A stretch of DNA of 64,000 nt from Gammaproteobacteria bacterium (GCA_027315105.1 DAHUYP010000015.1:158982-222981); one strand, 5' to 3'; positions 15,668 through 25,778 are shown, numbered from the stretch's first letter. The notes: a model not told the origin generated them from the sequence alone. Program-made: numbers and translations.

Positions 15668-15685
15668 TGTCCACGTTCGTGTACA
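15668..15685. promoter_or_regulatory. Palindromic operator candidate for the XRE repressor
   Basis: TGTCCACGTTCGTGTACA fits the symmetric pattern TGTnCACG-nn-CGTGnACA, seven of nine base pairs. It overlaps the expected start point of the promoter just upstream. A weaker relative sharing GTCCACGTTC is at 15622-15631, beside the -35 box. Confidence 0.55.
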
Positions 15686-15797
15686 GGGAGAACGTCCAAG
15701 CTAACGGTTTCCTCGCGTCGCCCCTCCCTGGCGATGCGCTTCGCGCCCGGCGCGGACTTCAAACGCGCCGGGATTTTCCCGGACGGAGGAAGGAACC

Positions 15798-17219
15798 ATG
15801 GGCGCCATTCCCGAAGCCACCGATGAACGCACCGCGGGCTATACCGTTGACGAAAGCCCGGGCGAGCATGTGACGTTGCGCGGGCGCCGCGTGCTCTCTG
15901 AGCCGGCGCGGTTCGAGAACGAGGACGCGCTGGCCGCGGCCCGCGGGGCGGTCGCCGGGCTCCTCCTGAGCGCGGCCATGTGGGGCGTTGCCCTTGTCGT
16001 GGTGGTGCTCCTGGCCGGCTGTGGCGGCGGTTCGTCGGGCGCCTCGGCGCTGAGTTCCGCGCCGGTCGGCTCCTCGAGCAGCAGTTCCTCAAGCTCGAGC
16101 GGCGGCTCATCGTCATCCTCGGGCAGCTCCTCGAGCAGCAGCGGCGCAGCCGCCCCGCTCCCGGCATGCCCGGTCGGGACGACGATCCTGTACGCCGCGG
16201 TCTGCAGCTGCCCCTCCCAAAACGTCAACGGCAGCACCTGCATCGTGCCGCCGCCGCCGGCACCTCCGAGCTGCCCGCCGCCGCAGGTGCTGCAGGGCGG
16301 GGTGTGCATTACGCCCCCGGTCCCGACGATGAGCTTGTCGGCCGCTCCGATGGCCGTAGCGCCGGGCGGCGCCGCCGTGCTCGCCTGGACGTCGGCCAAC
16401 ACGACAGGCTGCGTCGGCGCCTCGGGCTGGCCCTCAAGCTCGCAGCTGGCCGCTAGCGGCTCCGTCAACACCGGGCCACTGCTGGCGACGACAAGCTACA
16501 CGCTGGTCTGCAGCGGCGCAGGGGGCACCGCCTCGGCGTCCGTCACTGTCTCCGTATCAGGCGGCTCCTCGAGCAGCGGCGGCAGCTCATCCTCCGGCGG
16601 GCCGCCCCCGACCTGCACCCCTCCGGACGTTCTGATCGGCCAGTCGTGCCAGATGCCCCCGACCGTCTCCCTAACCCTCGCCATCAGCCCGACTCAGGTT
16701 AGCGACTCGAGCGCCGGCTGCCCGGACCCGGCCGGCAATCCGTGTGATGCTGTGGTCGCCATTACGACGACGTCAAGCCTGTCGAACGATACCGTCAGCT
16801 GTTACTACCTGGGCGCGTGGGTCAACAGCGCCTTGGGGCTCTCCGTCGGTCCGTTCTCCCAGCTGGAGGACGGACCGCAGGTTATCGCGATCAGCTGCAG
16901 CGACCCTTACGGCGGGACGGCCAGCGCCTCGATAACGCTGCTGGTAGTACCGCCGGCCGCTGCGCCCGCCTCAACGTTTACCGGCGCCTTGAACGGGAAC
17001 GTCTTGACGGTAACGTGGTGGACCCCCGACAGCGGGCCGGGCTGTTATGCCGAGCTGTTCAACACGAACGGGGCAGAGACGACATTGGCACCGGGCGGCG
17101 GCACGGCCGGCAGCGCTACGTCCGGGTTCCTGTCGAGCACCTACGATCCATGGACAGCGATTCTGTATTGTGGGGGCGCGCCCGATGCGGCCGTGCCGAC
17201 GATCACGGTCAACCCATGA
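15798..17219 (+). CDS. Polyserine, Ig-like lipoprotein-like surface protein
   Basis: 473 residues with a strong ribosome site (GGAGGAAGGA). The first 48 residues are soluble and charged; a hydrophobic stretch (about 51-74) ends LLAGC, a lipobox with Cys75. Polyserine-glycine linkers follow (about 85-115 and 250-265), then cysteine-rich CPxG segments and beta-sandwich repeats such as AWTSANTTGC, typical of bacterial Ig-like domains. Likely exported and cell-surface bound, which in an element suggests a trait for the host. The long N-terminus ahead of the signal is unusual; an internal ATG at 15978 would give a short signal but has no ribosome site. Confidence 0.7.
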   Translation: MGAIPEATDERTAGYTVDESPGEHVTLRGRRVLSEPARFENEDALAAARGAVAGLLLSAAMWGVALVVVVLLAGCGGGSSGASALSSAPVGSSSSSSSSSSGGSSSSSGSSSSSSGAAAPLPACPVGTTILYAAVCSCPSQNVNGSTCIVPPPPAPPSCPPPQVLQGGVCITPPVPTMSLSAAPMAVAPGGAAVLAWTSANTTGCVGASGWPSSSQLAASGSVNTGPLLATTSYTLVCSGAGGTASASVTVSVSGGSSSSGGSSSSGGPPPTCTPPDVLIGQSCQMPPTVSLTLAISPTQVSDSSAGCPDPAGNPCDAVVAITTTSSLSNDTVSCYYLGAWVNSALGLSVGPFSQLEDGPQVIAISCSDPYGGTASASITLLVVPPAAAPASTFTGALNGNVLTVTWWTPDSGPGCYAELFNTNGAETTLAPGGGTAGSATSGFLSSTYDPWTAILYCGGAPDAAVPTITVNP

Positions 17220-17277
17220 ATAGCGCAGATGCGCCGCCGCTTGCTTTAGGGTAGACTCTGGCCGGCATAGGAGCAAT

Positions 17278-17327
17278 AGACCGTGCGGGCCTTGTTTGCG
17301 AGACAAGAGTTTGCCGGTCTTTTTCTT
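17278..17327 (+). terminator. Two-tiered hairpin terminator after the lipoprotein-like gene
   Basis: Outer stem AGACCG (17278-17283) pairs with CGGTCT (17315-17320); an inner stem CTTGT (17291-17295) pairs with ACAAG (17303-17307). A T-rich run follows to 17330. It lies 60 bases after the stop. The 80 bases upstream could form a small RNA ending here. Confidence 0.65.
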
Positions 17328-17359
17328 TTTAGGGCCCCCACGGGGGAAGGGAACACCGT

Positions 17360-17476
17360 ATGAAGAAACGAAGCTCAATTGCAACGGCGCTGGTGCCGTA
17401 TCGCACGAAGCACCGAGCGAACGGCGATGTACGCAAAGCCGCGCAACATGAACTGGCTGCCGAAATTGAAGGCTAA
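17360..17476 (+). CDS. 38-residue basic protein upstream of the recombinase genes
   Basis: A short frame from ATG 17360 with AAGGGA eight bases upstream: it begins MKKRSSIATALVPYRTKHR and ends AAEIEG. It stops four bases before the next GTG start. Basic N-terminus and helical C-terminus. Support is the ribosome site and spacing only; a leader peptide is possible. Confidence 0.4.
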   Translation: MKKRSSIATALVPYRTKHRANGDVRKAAQHELAAEIEG

Positions 17477-17480
17477 CGAC

Positions 17481-17792
17481 GTGGAAACCGACGAAATCGC
17501 AAAGCTCGCGCAGCAAGCGCTTGTGGGTCAGATCGAGCGGGCGCGCGATCTGATCGACGCGCTGCTGCAGCATCACGCCGAGCTGCAGGGCAGCGAGTAC
17601 CTTGATGAACTGTCCGAGGCAATCGAGGAACTGCGCGACTCGCTGGCCGCCCTCGAGCGGGCCGACGACGCGGCCGACGATGCCGGCGGCGGCCGGGAGC
17701 CTTGCGCGGTCCCCAAGATCGAGATCGAGATCCAGCAAGACGACGGCACCGTGGTAACACACCGATTCGGCGCCTCGAGGGAAACCAAATGA
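17481..17792 (+). CDS. Acidic coiled-coil protein coupled to the recombinase
   Basis: 103 residues from GTG 17481, after GAAGG. A long acidic helix (IERARDLIDALLQHHAEL, LDELSEAIEELRDSLAALERADDAADD) predicts a coiled coil, followed by a short strand-rich end (KIEIEIQQDDGTVVTHRF). The stop overlaps the recombinase start (ATGA at 17789). A partner or directionality factor for the recombinase is a fair guess from position; the sequence does not prove it. Confidence 0.55.
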   Translation: METDEIAKLAQQALVGQIERARDLIDALLQHHAELQGSEYLDELSEAIEELRDSLAALERADDAADDAGGGREPCAVPKIEIEIQQDDGTVVTHRFGASRETK

Positions 17793-19483
17793 GAGCAGCA
17801 CTCTATGCTCGGTACTCGACCGAGAACCAGGCCAAGGACTCCATCGCGGACCAGCTGCGCGAGTGCGCCGAGAAGGCAAACCGCGAAGGCTTCCAAGTCG
17901 TCGCGAAGTTCACGGACGAGGCGATCTCGGGCGGCACGGCCGACCGTCCCGGGTATCAGGCGATGCTCGAAGCCGCCAAGCGCCACGACTTCGACATCAT
18001 CGTCGCGGAGGACATGAAGCGCCTATGGCGCGAGCAGGCCGAGCAGTGGCGTGCGATCAAGGAATGGATCGACAACGGCATCGGCTTTTGCACTGTGTCG
18101 GGTATCGACTCCCGGCAGCCGAACTTCGAGATCGTCGCCTCCGTCATCGGCGCCGCCGCCGAAATGGATCGCAAGGAGACAGCCTTCCGTACCCGCCGGG
18201 GGCTCAAGGGTAAAGCCCTTGCCGGCGCCCCGACGGGCGGCCGCTGCTTCGGCTACACCTCGAAGAACGAACTGGTGGAGACCGAGGCGCCGATTGTCAC
18301 CGAGATTTTCGAGCGCTTCGCCTCCGGCGAGAGCATGCGGGCCATCGCAAAGGATCTTAACGCGCGCGGCATAGCCTCGCCGGGTGCCAGCTGGAAACGT
18401 GAAAAGCGAACGGCAGATGGCTTGTGGTACGTCTCGGCGATCCACGCGCTGCTTCACAACGAACGGTATCTCGGTCGCCTGATCTACGGGCAGTCGCAGT
18501 GGATACGCTCGGCGCGTAACAGCAAGAAGCGTCGCCAGGTGGCCGTGCCACGCGAGCAATGGGTTATTACGAACCGAGAGGACCTGCGTCTCGTGTCAGA
18601 TGAGACATGGCAGCGGGTGCGCGCCCGGGACACACCGGCGGCGTACGGGTCCCACCAGGCGCGGCCGAAGTACCCGCTGTCAGGGCTGCTTCTGTGTGCG
18701 GAGTGCGGAAAACCGATGACGTTGTGCGGTGGCACGAATGCACGGGGATACGGATCGCAGCGGTATGTCTGCCCGACTCGGCGGCATCATGGCGACGCTG
18801 CCGGCATTGGCTGTTCTAACGATATGGGCGTGTCCCGCGCGGTGGTGGAAGAGTTGCTCATCGAACCGTTTCGCGACCGACTTTTAACGGACCAGAATTT
18901 TCTGAGCGCGCTTGCAGCCCTGAAAAATCCCCAGCGGAAAATCGAGACTTTGGTGTTTGAACCCAACGGCGCGCGGCGCGGTTGCGATTCGGGGGGTCGA
19001 TCCTATAGCGGCGGCGATACGGCAATCCCTGGCGCCAACGGCGCGGCCGCCCTACGGGATGGTCACCATGGCGAGGAGCTGCTGGCCGCCAAACTGGCCG
19101 CCCTCGAGGGCGCGCTCACTGTCGGCGCACTGACCCAGCGTGAGGCCGCGAGCCGCTGTGCTGCCCTGCGAGCTGAGCATGAACGCGCTACACGGCCGCA
19201 CGTCGATACTGACGAAGCTTCGATCCTGGCGAACGCTGAGCGCCTACGGGCGGCGCTGGTCTCGGCCGCCACCGATGCCCTGCGCGACGCGCTACGCCGC
19301 ACGCTCGGCGTCGTGCGCCTCAAGCCCGTGCTGGACGACGGCCCGCGCTACCTGAATGCGGTGTTCGAGGGTGGCGATATGGCGCTCCTCGAGTGGCTGG
19401 CGATCGGCAATAAAGCCAGCAAGCCAGGTCTATCTGCGTTGGTAGCGGGGGCAGGATTTGAACCTGCGACCTTCGGGTTATGA
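17789..19483 (+). CDS. Large serine recombinase (integrase of the element)
   Basis: 564 residues. Resolvase domain at the N-terminus with ALYARYSTENQ, catalytic Ser10; EAISGGTADRPGYQAML and an EDMKRLWRE helix follow. Next is the recombinase domain (GYTSKNELVETEAPIVTEIFERFASGESMRAIA split across about 150-200), then a zinc ribbon (CAECGKPM, about 300-345) and a helical C-terminal region. It joins attP and attB. The last ten codons and the stop lie inside the initiator tRNA gene, giving the tail AGFEPATFGL; those residues are host-derived. It ends at the right border, next to its attachment site. Confidence 0.93.
   Translation: MRAALYARYSTENQAKDSIADQLRECAEKANREGFQVVAKFTDEAISGGTADRPGYQAMLEAAKRHDFDIIVAEDMKRLWREQAEQWRAIKEWIDNGIGFCTVSGIDSRQPNFEIVASVIGAAAEMDRKETAFRTRRGLKGKALAGAPTGGRCFGYTSKNELVETEAPIVTEIFERFASGESMRAIAKDLNARGIASPGASWKREKRTADGLWYVSAIHALLHNERYLGRLIYGQSQWIRSARNSKKRRQVAVPREQWVITNREDLRLVSDETWQRVRARDTPAAYGSHQARPKYPLSGLLLCAECGKPMTLCGGTNARGYGSQRYVCPTRRHHGDAAGIGCSNDMGVSRAVVEELLIEPFRDRLLTDQNFLSALAALKNPQRKIETLVFEPNGARRGCDSGGRSYSGGDTAIPGANGAAALRDGHHGEELLAAKLAALEGALTVGALTQREAASRCAALRAEHERATRPHVDTDEASILANAERLRAALVSAATDALRDALRRTLGVVRLKPVLDDGPRYLNAVFEGGDMALLEWLAIGNKASKPGLSALVAGAGFEPATFGL
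19439..19452. repeat. Right attachment repeat (attR core) within the tRNA 3' end
   Basis: Identical to 6398-6411. It covers the CCA, the discriminator base and the 3' acceptor strand of the initiator tRNA-Met, so integration leaves the tRNA whole. The recombinase gene reads through it. Confidence 0.85.
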
Positions 19484-19516
19484 GCCCGACGAGCTGCCAG
19501 ACTGCTCCACCCCGCA
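19440..19516 (-). tRNA. Initiator tRNA-fMet (CAT)
   Basis: 77 bases with CCA encoded. Anticodon CAT in loop CTCATAA, three G-C pairs at the base of the anticodon stem, T-loop TTCAAAT, and no Watson-Crick pair at position 1-72 mark it as the initiator type. Positions 1 and 72 are both T here, instead of the usual C1-A72. The 3' end is the integration site of the element on its left; nuoN lies on the other side. The stop codon of the recombinase overlaps the complement of the anticodon. Confidence 0.95.
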
Positions 19517-19530
19517 CCAGGAGGGCGCGC

Positions 19531-19561
19531 ATTCTACACCAGGCTGGCCGGATAGGAACAA
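19531..19561 (-). promoter_or_regulatory. Probable promoter of the initiator tRNA
   Basis: On the minus strand, TTGTTC (19556-19561) and TAGAAT (19531-19536) are 19 bases apart. The start point would be about eight bases before the tRNA. The -10 box is good, the -35 box and spacing only fair. Confidence 0.4.
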
Positions 19562-19799
19562 GCATTTTTGCGCGCCGCCAGGTGATCTTCGATCGAGCGC
19601 TCCTGGCCCCGGCGACCGCTCTCCGGCCGGTCTCGCACGTGCAGCGAGTTCCGCTCCTCGCGCCTCAGGGCGCCCCCAGAGCGTCGATGCCCCCGCTCTC
19701 TCCCGGTCCCCCCGGGGGGGGGGGCTTGCCCCCGCGCTCCGGCCCGTCCACGCCCTTCGGGTGTCGATGAGACCGCCCCGCCCGCCGCCCCCCGGCGAT
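19562..19799. other. Gap between nuoN and tRNA-fMet with a C6G11 tract
   Basis: 238 bases without a credible gene. It holds a run of six C followed by eleven G at 19708-19724, an obvious slippage site. A nuoN terminator is not clear by eye. Long frames crossing this gap are shadows of nuoN. Confidence 0.5.
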
Positions 19800-21266
19800 T
19801 CAGGGAATCACGCGCTCGCAGATGCTCAGCAGCGCGTTGGGCAGCAGCCCCATGACGGTCACGGCCGCGGTATTGAGCAGCAGGATCAGGCGCATGCGCG
19901 GCCGGGTATCCGGGCGCTCGCGCTCGCCGGCGTCCTCGAAATACATGTACCAGACCACGCGCAGGTAGTAGAACGCGCCGACCACCGAGATCAGCACCGC
20001 GAAGGTCGCGAGCCACACGTGGCCGCTGCCGAGCAGCGCCTGGATGATCCACAGCTTGGCCCAGAAGCCGATGAACGGCGGCACGCCGGCGGTGGAGAAC
20101 ATCAGCACCAGCATCAGCGCCGCGAGCAGCGGATCGCGGCTCGACAGTCCCTTGAAGTCGGCGATCTCGTCGTGTTCGAAACCGCTGCGGCTGAGCATCA
20201 GGATCATGCCGAACGCCGCCAGGGTCGTGAGCACGTAGGCGATCGTGAAATTGAGCGCCGCCTGGTAGCCGGCGATCTGTCCGGTGGCAAAGCCCAGCAG
20301 CACGAAGCCGGCGTTTGCGATCGCCGAATAGGCCAGCATGCGCTTGAGGTTGGTCTGCGCGATCGCCGTCAGGTTGCCGATCAGCAGCGACAGCACCGCC
20401 ACGGCGATCAGCATCTGGGTCCAGATCTGCGGCAGGCCGGCCAGTCCGTGTGCCAGCAGCCGCAGGATCAGCGCGAACGAGCCGAGATTGGAGACCGTGG
20501 CGATGTAGAGCGTCACGCTGGTCGGAGCGCCCTGGTAGACGTCGGGCACCCACATGTGGAACGGCACCGCACCGAGCTTGAAGGCCACCGCTGCGACCAC
20601 GAACGCGATGCCGATGATCAGGCCGGCGTCCGGGCCGTGGCGCACGGTCGTGCCGAGCTGGTCGAGATCGAGCGTGCCGGTCATGCCATAGAGCATCGAC
20701 ATGCCGTACAGCAGCGCGCCGGAGGCGATCGCGCCGAGCACGAAATACTTGATGGCCGCCTCCGCGGCGATGCCGGACTCGCGATCGAACGCCACCAGCG
20801 CGTACAGCGACAGCGACAGCAGCTCGATCCCCAGGTACACGGTCAGCAGGCTGTTGGCCGAGATCAGCACGAAGATGCCGAGCAGCGCCGTCAGGCACAG
20901 CACGTAGTACTCGCCGCCGTGGATACCGCGGGTATGCAGGTAGTCCTGCGAGTAGAACAGCGCCGTGGCCATCGCGATGTAGCCGGCGAGCTTGAGGAAC
21001 GCCGCCAGCGGATCGGCCACGTACAGGCTGTGGAACAGCAGTATGCGGTCCATCCTCATGCCGTACTGCATCGTCAGCATCGCGCCGACCAGCAGCGCCA
21101 GCATCGTCAGCGTCGCAGTCAGGCCGCGGCGGCCGGCGCCGAAATACACGTCCACCAGCAGGATCAGGCAGGCGGAGATGGCCAGCGAGATTTCCGGGAT
21201 CGCCGGCAGCAGCGAGCTCAACGACATGCCGGTCACCAGCGGGGAGACGACGATTGCGCCTGTCAT
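19800..21266 (-). CDS. nuoN: NADH-quinone oxidoreductase subunit N
   Basis: 488 residues, an antiporter-like membrane subunit of complex I that helps move protons. About 14 hydrophobic helices; the conserved GAVPFHMWVPDVYQGAPTSV block near residue 230 and a lysine in the NLKRMLAYSAIANAG helix are visible. ATG 21266 follows GGTGA and lies two bases after the nuoM stop. Last gene of the operon; 283 bases separate it from the tRNA. Confidence 0.95.
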   Translation of the reverse strand: MTGAIVVSPLVTGMSLSSLLPAIPEISLAISACLILLVDVYFGAGRRGLTATLTMLALLVGAMLTMQYGMRMDRILLFHSLYVADPLAAFLKLAGYIAMATALFYSQDYLHTRGIHGGEYYVLCLTALLGIFVLISANSLLTVYLGIELLSLSLYALVAFDRESGIAAEAAIKYFVLGAIASGALLYGMSMLYGMTGTLDLDQLGTTVRHGPDAGLIIGIAFVVAAVAFKLGAVPFHMWVPDVYQGAPTSVTLYIATVSNLGSFALILRLLAHGLAGLPQIWTQMLIAVAVLSLLIGNLTAIAQTNLKRMLAYSAIANAGFVLLGFATGQIAGYQAALNFTIAYVLTTLAAFGMILMLSRSGFEHDEIADFKGLSSRDPLLAALMLVLMFSTAGVPPFIGFWAKLWIIQALLGSGHVWLATFAVLISVVGAFYYLRVVWYMYFEDAGERERPDTRPRMRLILLLNTAAVTVMGLLPNALLSICERVIP

Positions 21267-21268
21267 GC

Positions 21269-22789
21269 TCAGATCACCGGAATCTTGCTGGTGACGACCT
21301 GCTGCAGCAGGTGCTGCACCGAGGCTTCCATCATGTCGAGCAGCGGCGCCGGCCACACCCCGAGCAGCACTACCGACACCGCCAGCACCCCGAGCACCAG
21401 GAACTCGCGCCCGTTCAGATCCTGCAGTTGCGCGACCTTGTCGTTCGCCACCGGCCCGAATACCACCCGCTTGATGAGCCACAGATTATAGGCCGCGCCG
21501 ACCACCAGGATGCTGGCCGCCAGCAGTGCGAACCAGAAACTGGCCTTGAAGCTCGCGAGGATCACCAGGAACTCGCCGATGAATCCCGAGGTGCCCGGCA
21601 GGCCGGAGTTGGCGAGCGCGAACAGCACGAACAGCGCGCCGAACTTCGGCATCACGTTGACCACGCCGCCGTAGGCGCTGATGTCGCGCGTGTGCATGCG
21701 GTCGTAGAGCACGCCGATGCAGAGGAACAGCGCGCCGGAGATCAGGCCGTGCGAGATCATCTGCACCATGGCCCCGTCCAGGCCATTGACGGCGCCCTTG
21801 ACCTGCCCGGTCGCCGACAGGATGAAGAACACCAGGAACGCGCCCAGCGTCACGAATCCCATGTGCGCGATCGACGAATAGGCCACCAGCTTCTTCATGT
21901 CCTGCTGCACCAGCGCCACGAAGGCGATGTAGACGATCGCGATCAGCGAGAGTGCCACGATCAGCCAGTCGAGCTCATGGCTCGCATCGGGGGTGATCGG
22001 CAGGCTGAAGCGCAGCAGGCCGTAGCCGCCCATCTTCAGCATGATGGCCGCCAGGATCACCGAGCCGCCGGTGGGCGCCTCGACGTGCGCGTCCGGCAGC
22101 CAGGTGTGCACCGGCCACATCGGCACCTTGACCGCGAACGCCAGCAGGAACGCCAGGAAGATCCAGCGCTGCTCCACCAGGCTCAGCGGCAGGCGCTGCA
22201 TGCTCGCGAGGCTGTAGTCGCCGGCCTTCAGGTACAGGTAGATCAGCGCCACCAGCATCAGCACCGAGCCGAGGAAGGTGTAGAGGAAGAACTTCAGCGT
22301 CGCGTACACGCGCCGCGGGCCGCCCCAGATGCCGATGATCACGAACATCGGGATCAGCATCGCTTCCCAGAAGAAATAGAACAGCAGCGCGTCGAGCGAG
22401 GCGAACACGCCGATCATCAGCCCTTCCATGACCAGGAAGGCGGCGAAGTACTGCGCCGGGCGCTTCTCGACCACGTTCCAGCCGGCGATGATCACCGGCA
22501 CCGTCATGAATGCGGTCAGCACGATCAGCGGCAGGGAGATGCCGTCCACGCCCAGGTAGTACTGCGCGTGCAGCGCGGCGATCCACGGCACGCGCTCGAT
22601 GAACTGGAACGCGGCCGTGCCGTTGACGAAGCCGGTGCACAGCGGCACGCACGCCGCGAGCGTCGCCAGCGATGTCAGCAATGCCGCCCAGCGCGCGGCC
22701 TGCGCGCGCCGGTCGCCGATCGCCAGCGTCAGCAGGCCGCCCGCGACGGGCAGCCAGATCACCACCGAAAGCCAATCGTGTCCCTGCAT
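21269..22789 (-). CDS. nuoM: NADH-quinone oxidoreductase subunit M
   Basis: 506 residues, antiporter-like proton-pumping subunit of complex I. Visible are LGVDGISLPLIVLTAF near residue 85, the FFWEAMLIPMF segment with its key glutamate near residue 140, and the PVHTWLPDAHVEAPTGGSV block near 240 with DMKKLVAYSSIAHMG after it. The start at 22789 gives a normal length; the frame is open far upstream through nuoL, nuoK and beyond without meaning. Confidence 0.96.
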   Translation of the reverse strand: MQGHDWLSVVIWLPVAGGLLTLAIGDRRAQAARWAALLTSLATLAACVPLCTGFVNGTAAFQFIERVPWIAALHAQYYLGVDGISLPLIVLTAFMTVPVIIAGWNVVEKRPAQYFAAFLVMEGLMIGVFASLDALLFYFFWEAMLIPMFVIIGIWGGPRRVYATLKFFLYTFLGSVLMLVALIYLYLKAGDYSLASMQRLPLSLVEQRWIFLAFLLAFAVKVPMWPVHTWLPDAHVEAPTGGSVILAAIMLKMGGYGLLRFSLPITPDASHELDWLIVALSLIAIVYIAFVALVQQDMKKLVAYSSIAHMGFVTLGAFLVFFILSATGQVKGAVNGLDGAMVQMISHGLISGALFLCIGVLYDRMHTRDISAYGGVVNVMPKFGALFVLFALANSGLPGTSGFIGEFLVILASFKASFWFALLAASILVVGAAYNLWLIKRVVFGPVANDKVAQLQDLNGREFLVLGVLAVSVVLLGVWPAPLLDMMEASVQHLLQQVVTSKIPVI

Positions 22790-22806
22790 GCCTTGAGACC
22801 TTCGCC

Positions 22807-24765
<1,959 letters not shown>

Positions 24766-24819
24766 GGGGTGATCTGAAGCATCGGGTGTGACCGTTTGTT
24801 CTCGGAACTGCGCTGCCGC

Positions 24820-25125
24820 TCAGCCCTGCAGCCGGTTGAGCTCCTCGACGTTGATGCTGCGCCGCTCGCGGAACAGCACCACCAGGATCGCGAGCCCGAT
24901 GGCCGACTCCGCCGCCGCCACCGTCAGCACGAAGAACACGAAGATCTGCCCGTCGAGCTGCCCGAGGTAGCGCGAGAACGCCACGAAGTTGAAGTTCGCG
25001 GCCAGCAGCAGCAACTCGATGCACATCAGCAGCAGCAGCACGTTCTTGCGATTCAGGAAGATGCCGGCGACCGAGATCGCGAACAGCACCGCCGACAGCG
25101 TCAACATGTGCCCGAGCGTGATCAT
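24820..25125 (-). CDS. nuoK: NADH-quinone oxidoreductase subunit K
   Basis: 101 residues, three membrane helices, the MrpC-like subunit of complex I. The conserved glutamate pair is seen in [19 protein letters not shown] and in [13 protein letters not shown]. Start ATG overlaps the nuoJ stop by four bases, so the two are translated in series. Confidence 0.96.
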   Translation of the reverse strand: MITLGHMLTLSAVLFAISVAGIFLNRKNVLLLLMCIELLLLAANFNFVAFSRYLGQLDGQIFVFFVLTVAAAESAIGLAILVVLFRERRSINVEELNRLQG

Positions 25126-25724
25126 TCGCGCCGCTCCGCATCCATCTTGACCAGCCGCACGCGCTCGCTGGCGCGCGCCGCCACCTGCCGGCTGATGTTC
25201 TGCACCTTCAGGCCCCGCCGGTGTCGCAGCGTGAGCGCGATCGCCGCCACGATCGCGACCAGCAGCAACATCGCCGCGATCTCGAACGGATAGGCGTACT
25301 TGCTGTAGAGCAGCGCGCCGAGTTCCTGCGTGTTGCTGTAGCTGGACAGCAGCGGTACCGGGCCGCGCATCACGTCGAGCCCGAGCTTCCTGGTCACCAC
25401 CACACCCGCGACCTCGAATACGATCACGCCGGCGGTGATCCAGCCGAGCCAGGCGAAGCGCGTGAAGCCGCTGCGCAGCTCCTCGAGATTGATGTCGAGC
25501 ATCATGACCACGAACAGGAACAGCACCATGACCGCGCCGACGTACACCAGCACCAGCACGATGGCGAGGAACTCCGCCTCGATCAGCAGCCACAGCCCGG
25601 CGCTGGTCACGAAGCACAGCACCAGGCAGAGCGCCGAATAGACCGGATTGCGCGCCACGATCACGGCCAGCGCGGCCGCGACCAGGATGGTGCCGAACAC
25701 GTAGAACAGAATCAGCGGCAGCAC
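25122..25724 (-). CDS. nuoJ: NADH-quinone oxidoreductase subunit J
   Basis: 200 residues, five membrane helices with the conserved [18 protein letters not shown] helix that carries the pi-bulge tyrosine segment of complex I. The C-terminus is basic and cytosolic. Gap of 54 bases from nuoI, overlap of four with nuoK. Confidence 0.95.
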   Translation of the reverse strand: MLPLILFYVFGTILVAAALAVIVARNPVYSALCLVLCFVTSAGLWLLIEAEFLAIVLVLVYVGAVMVLFLFVVMMLDINLEELRSGFTRFAWLGWITAGVIVFEVAGVVVTRKLGLDVMRGPVPLLSSYSNTQELGALLYSKYAYPFEIAAMLLLVAIVAAIALTLRHRRGLKVQNISRQVAARASERVRLVKMDAERRE

Positions 25725-25778
25725 TGCGGTTCCTTACACTTTGCGTCCGGGTCGTGTCATCGGCGGTGCGCGCGGCCT

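Larger units (their letters stand above)
6398..19452. mobile_element. 13 kb integrated element in the initiator tRNA gene, candidate phage satellite
   Basis: Bounded by the 14-bp repeat of the tRNA-Met 3' end. Unit length between repeats is about 13,041 bases. From left: iteron-like array, one minus-strand small gene, a helicase and terminase operon (7322-11189), small genes to 12115, a terminator, a second series of overlapping small genes (12228-15318), a minus-strand XRE repressor, a lipoprotein-like gene, and a coiled-coil gene coupled to a large serine recombinase. No portal, capsid, protease, tail or lysis gene can be recognised, yet both terminase subunits are present. Joining the ends in silico keeps the recombinase frame open, which supports the borders. 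Satellite, degraded prophage, or phage with unrecognised structural genes are the options, in that order. Confidence 0.85.

Noticed and set aside
17702..17788. Upstream extension of the serine recombinase to 17702
   Set aside because: The added residues are arginine-rich shadow of the coiled-coil gene; the ATG at 17789 gives the family start with catalytic Ser10.
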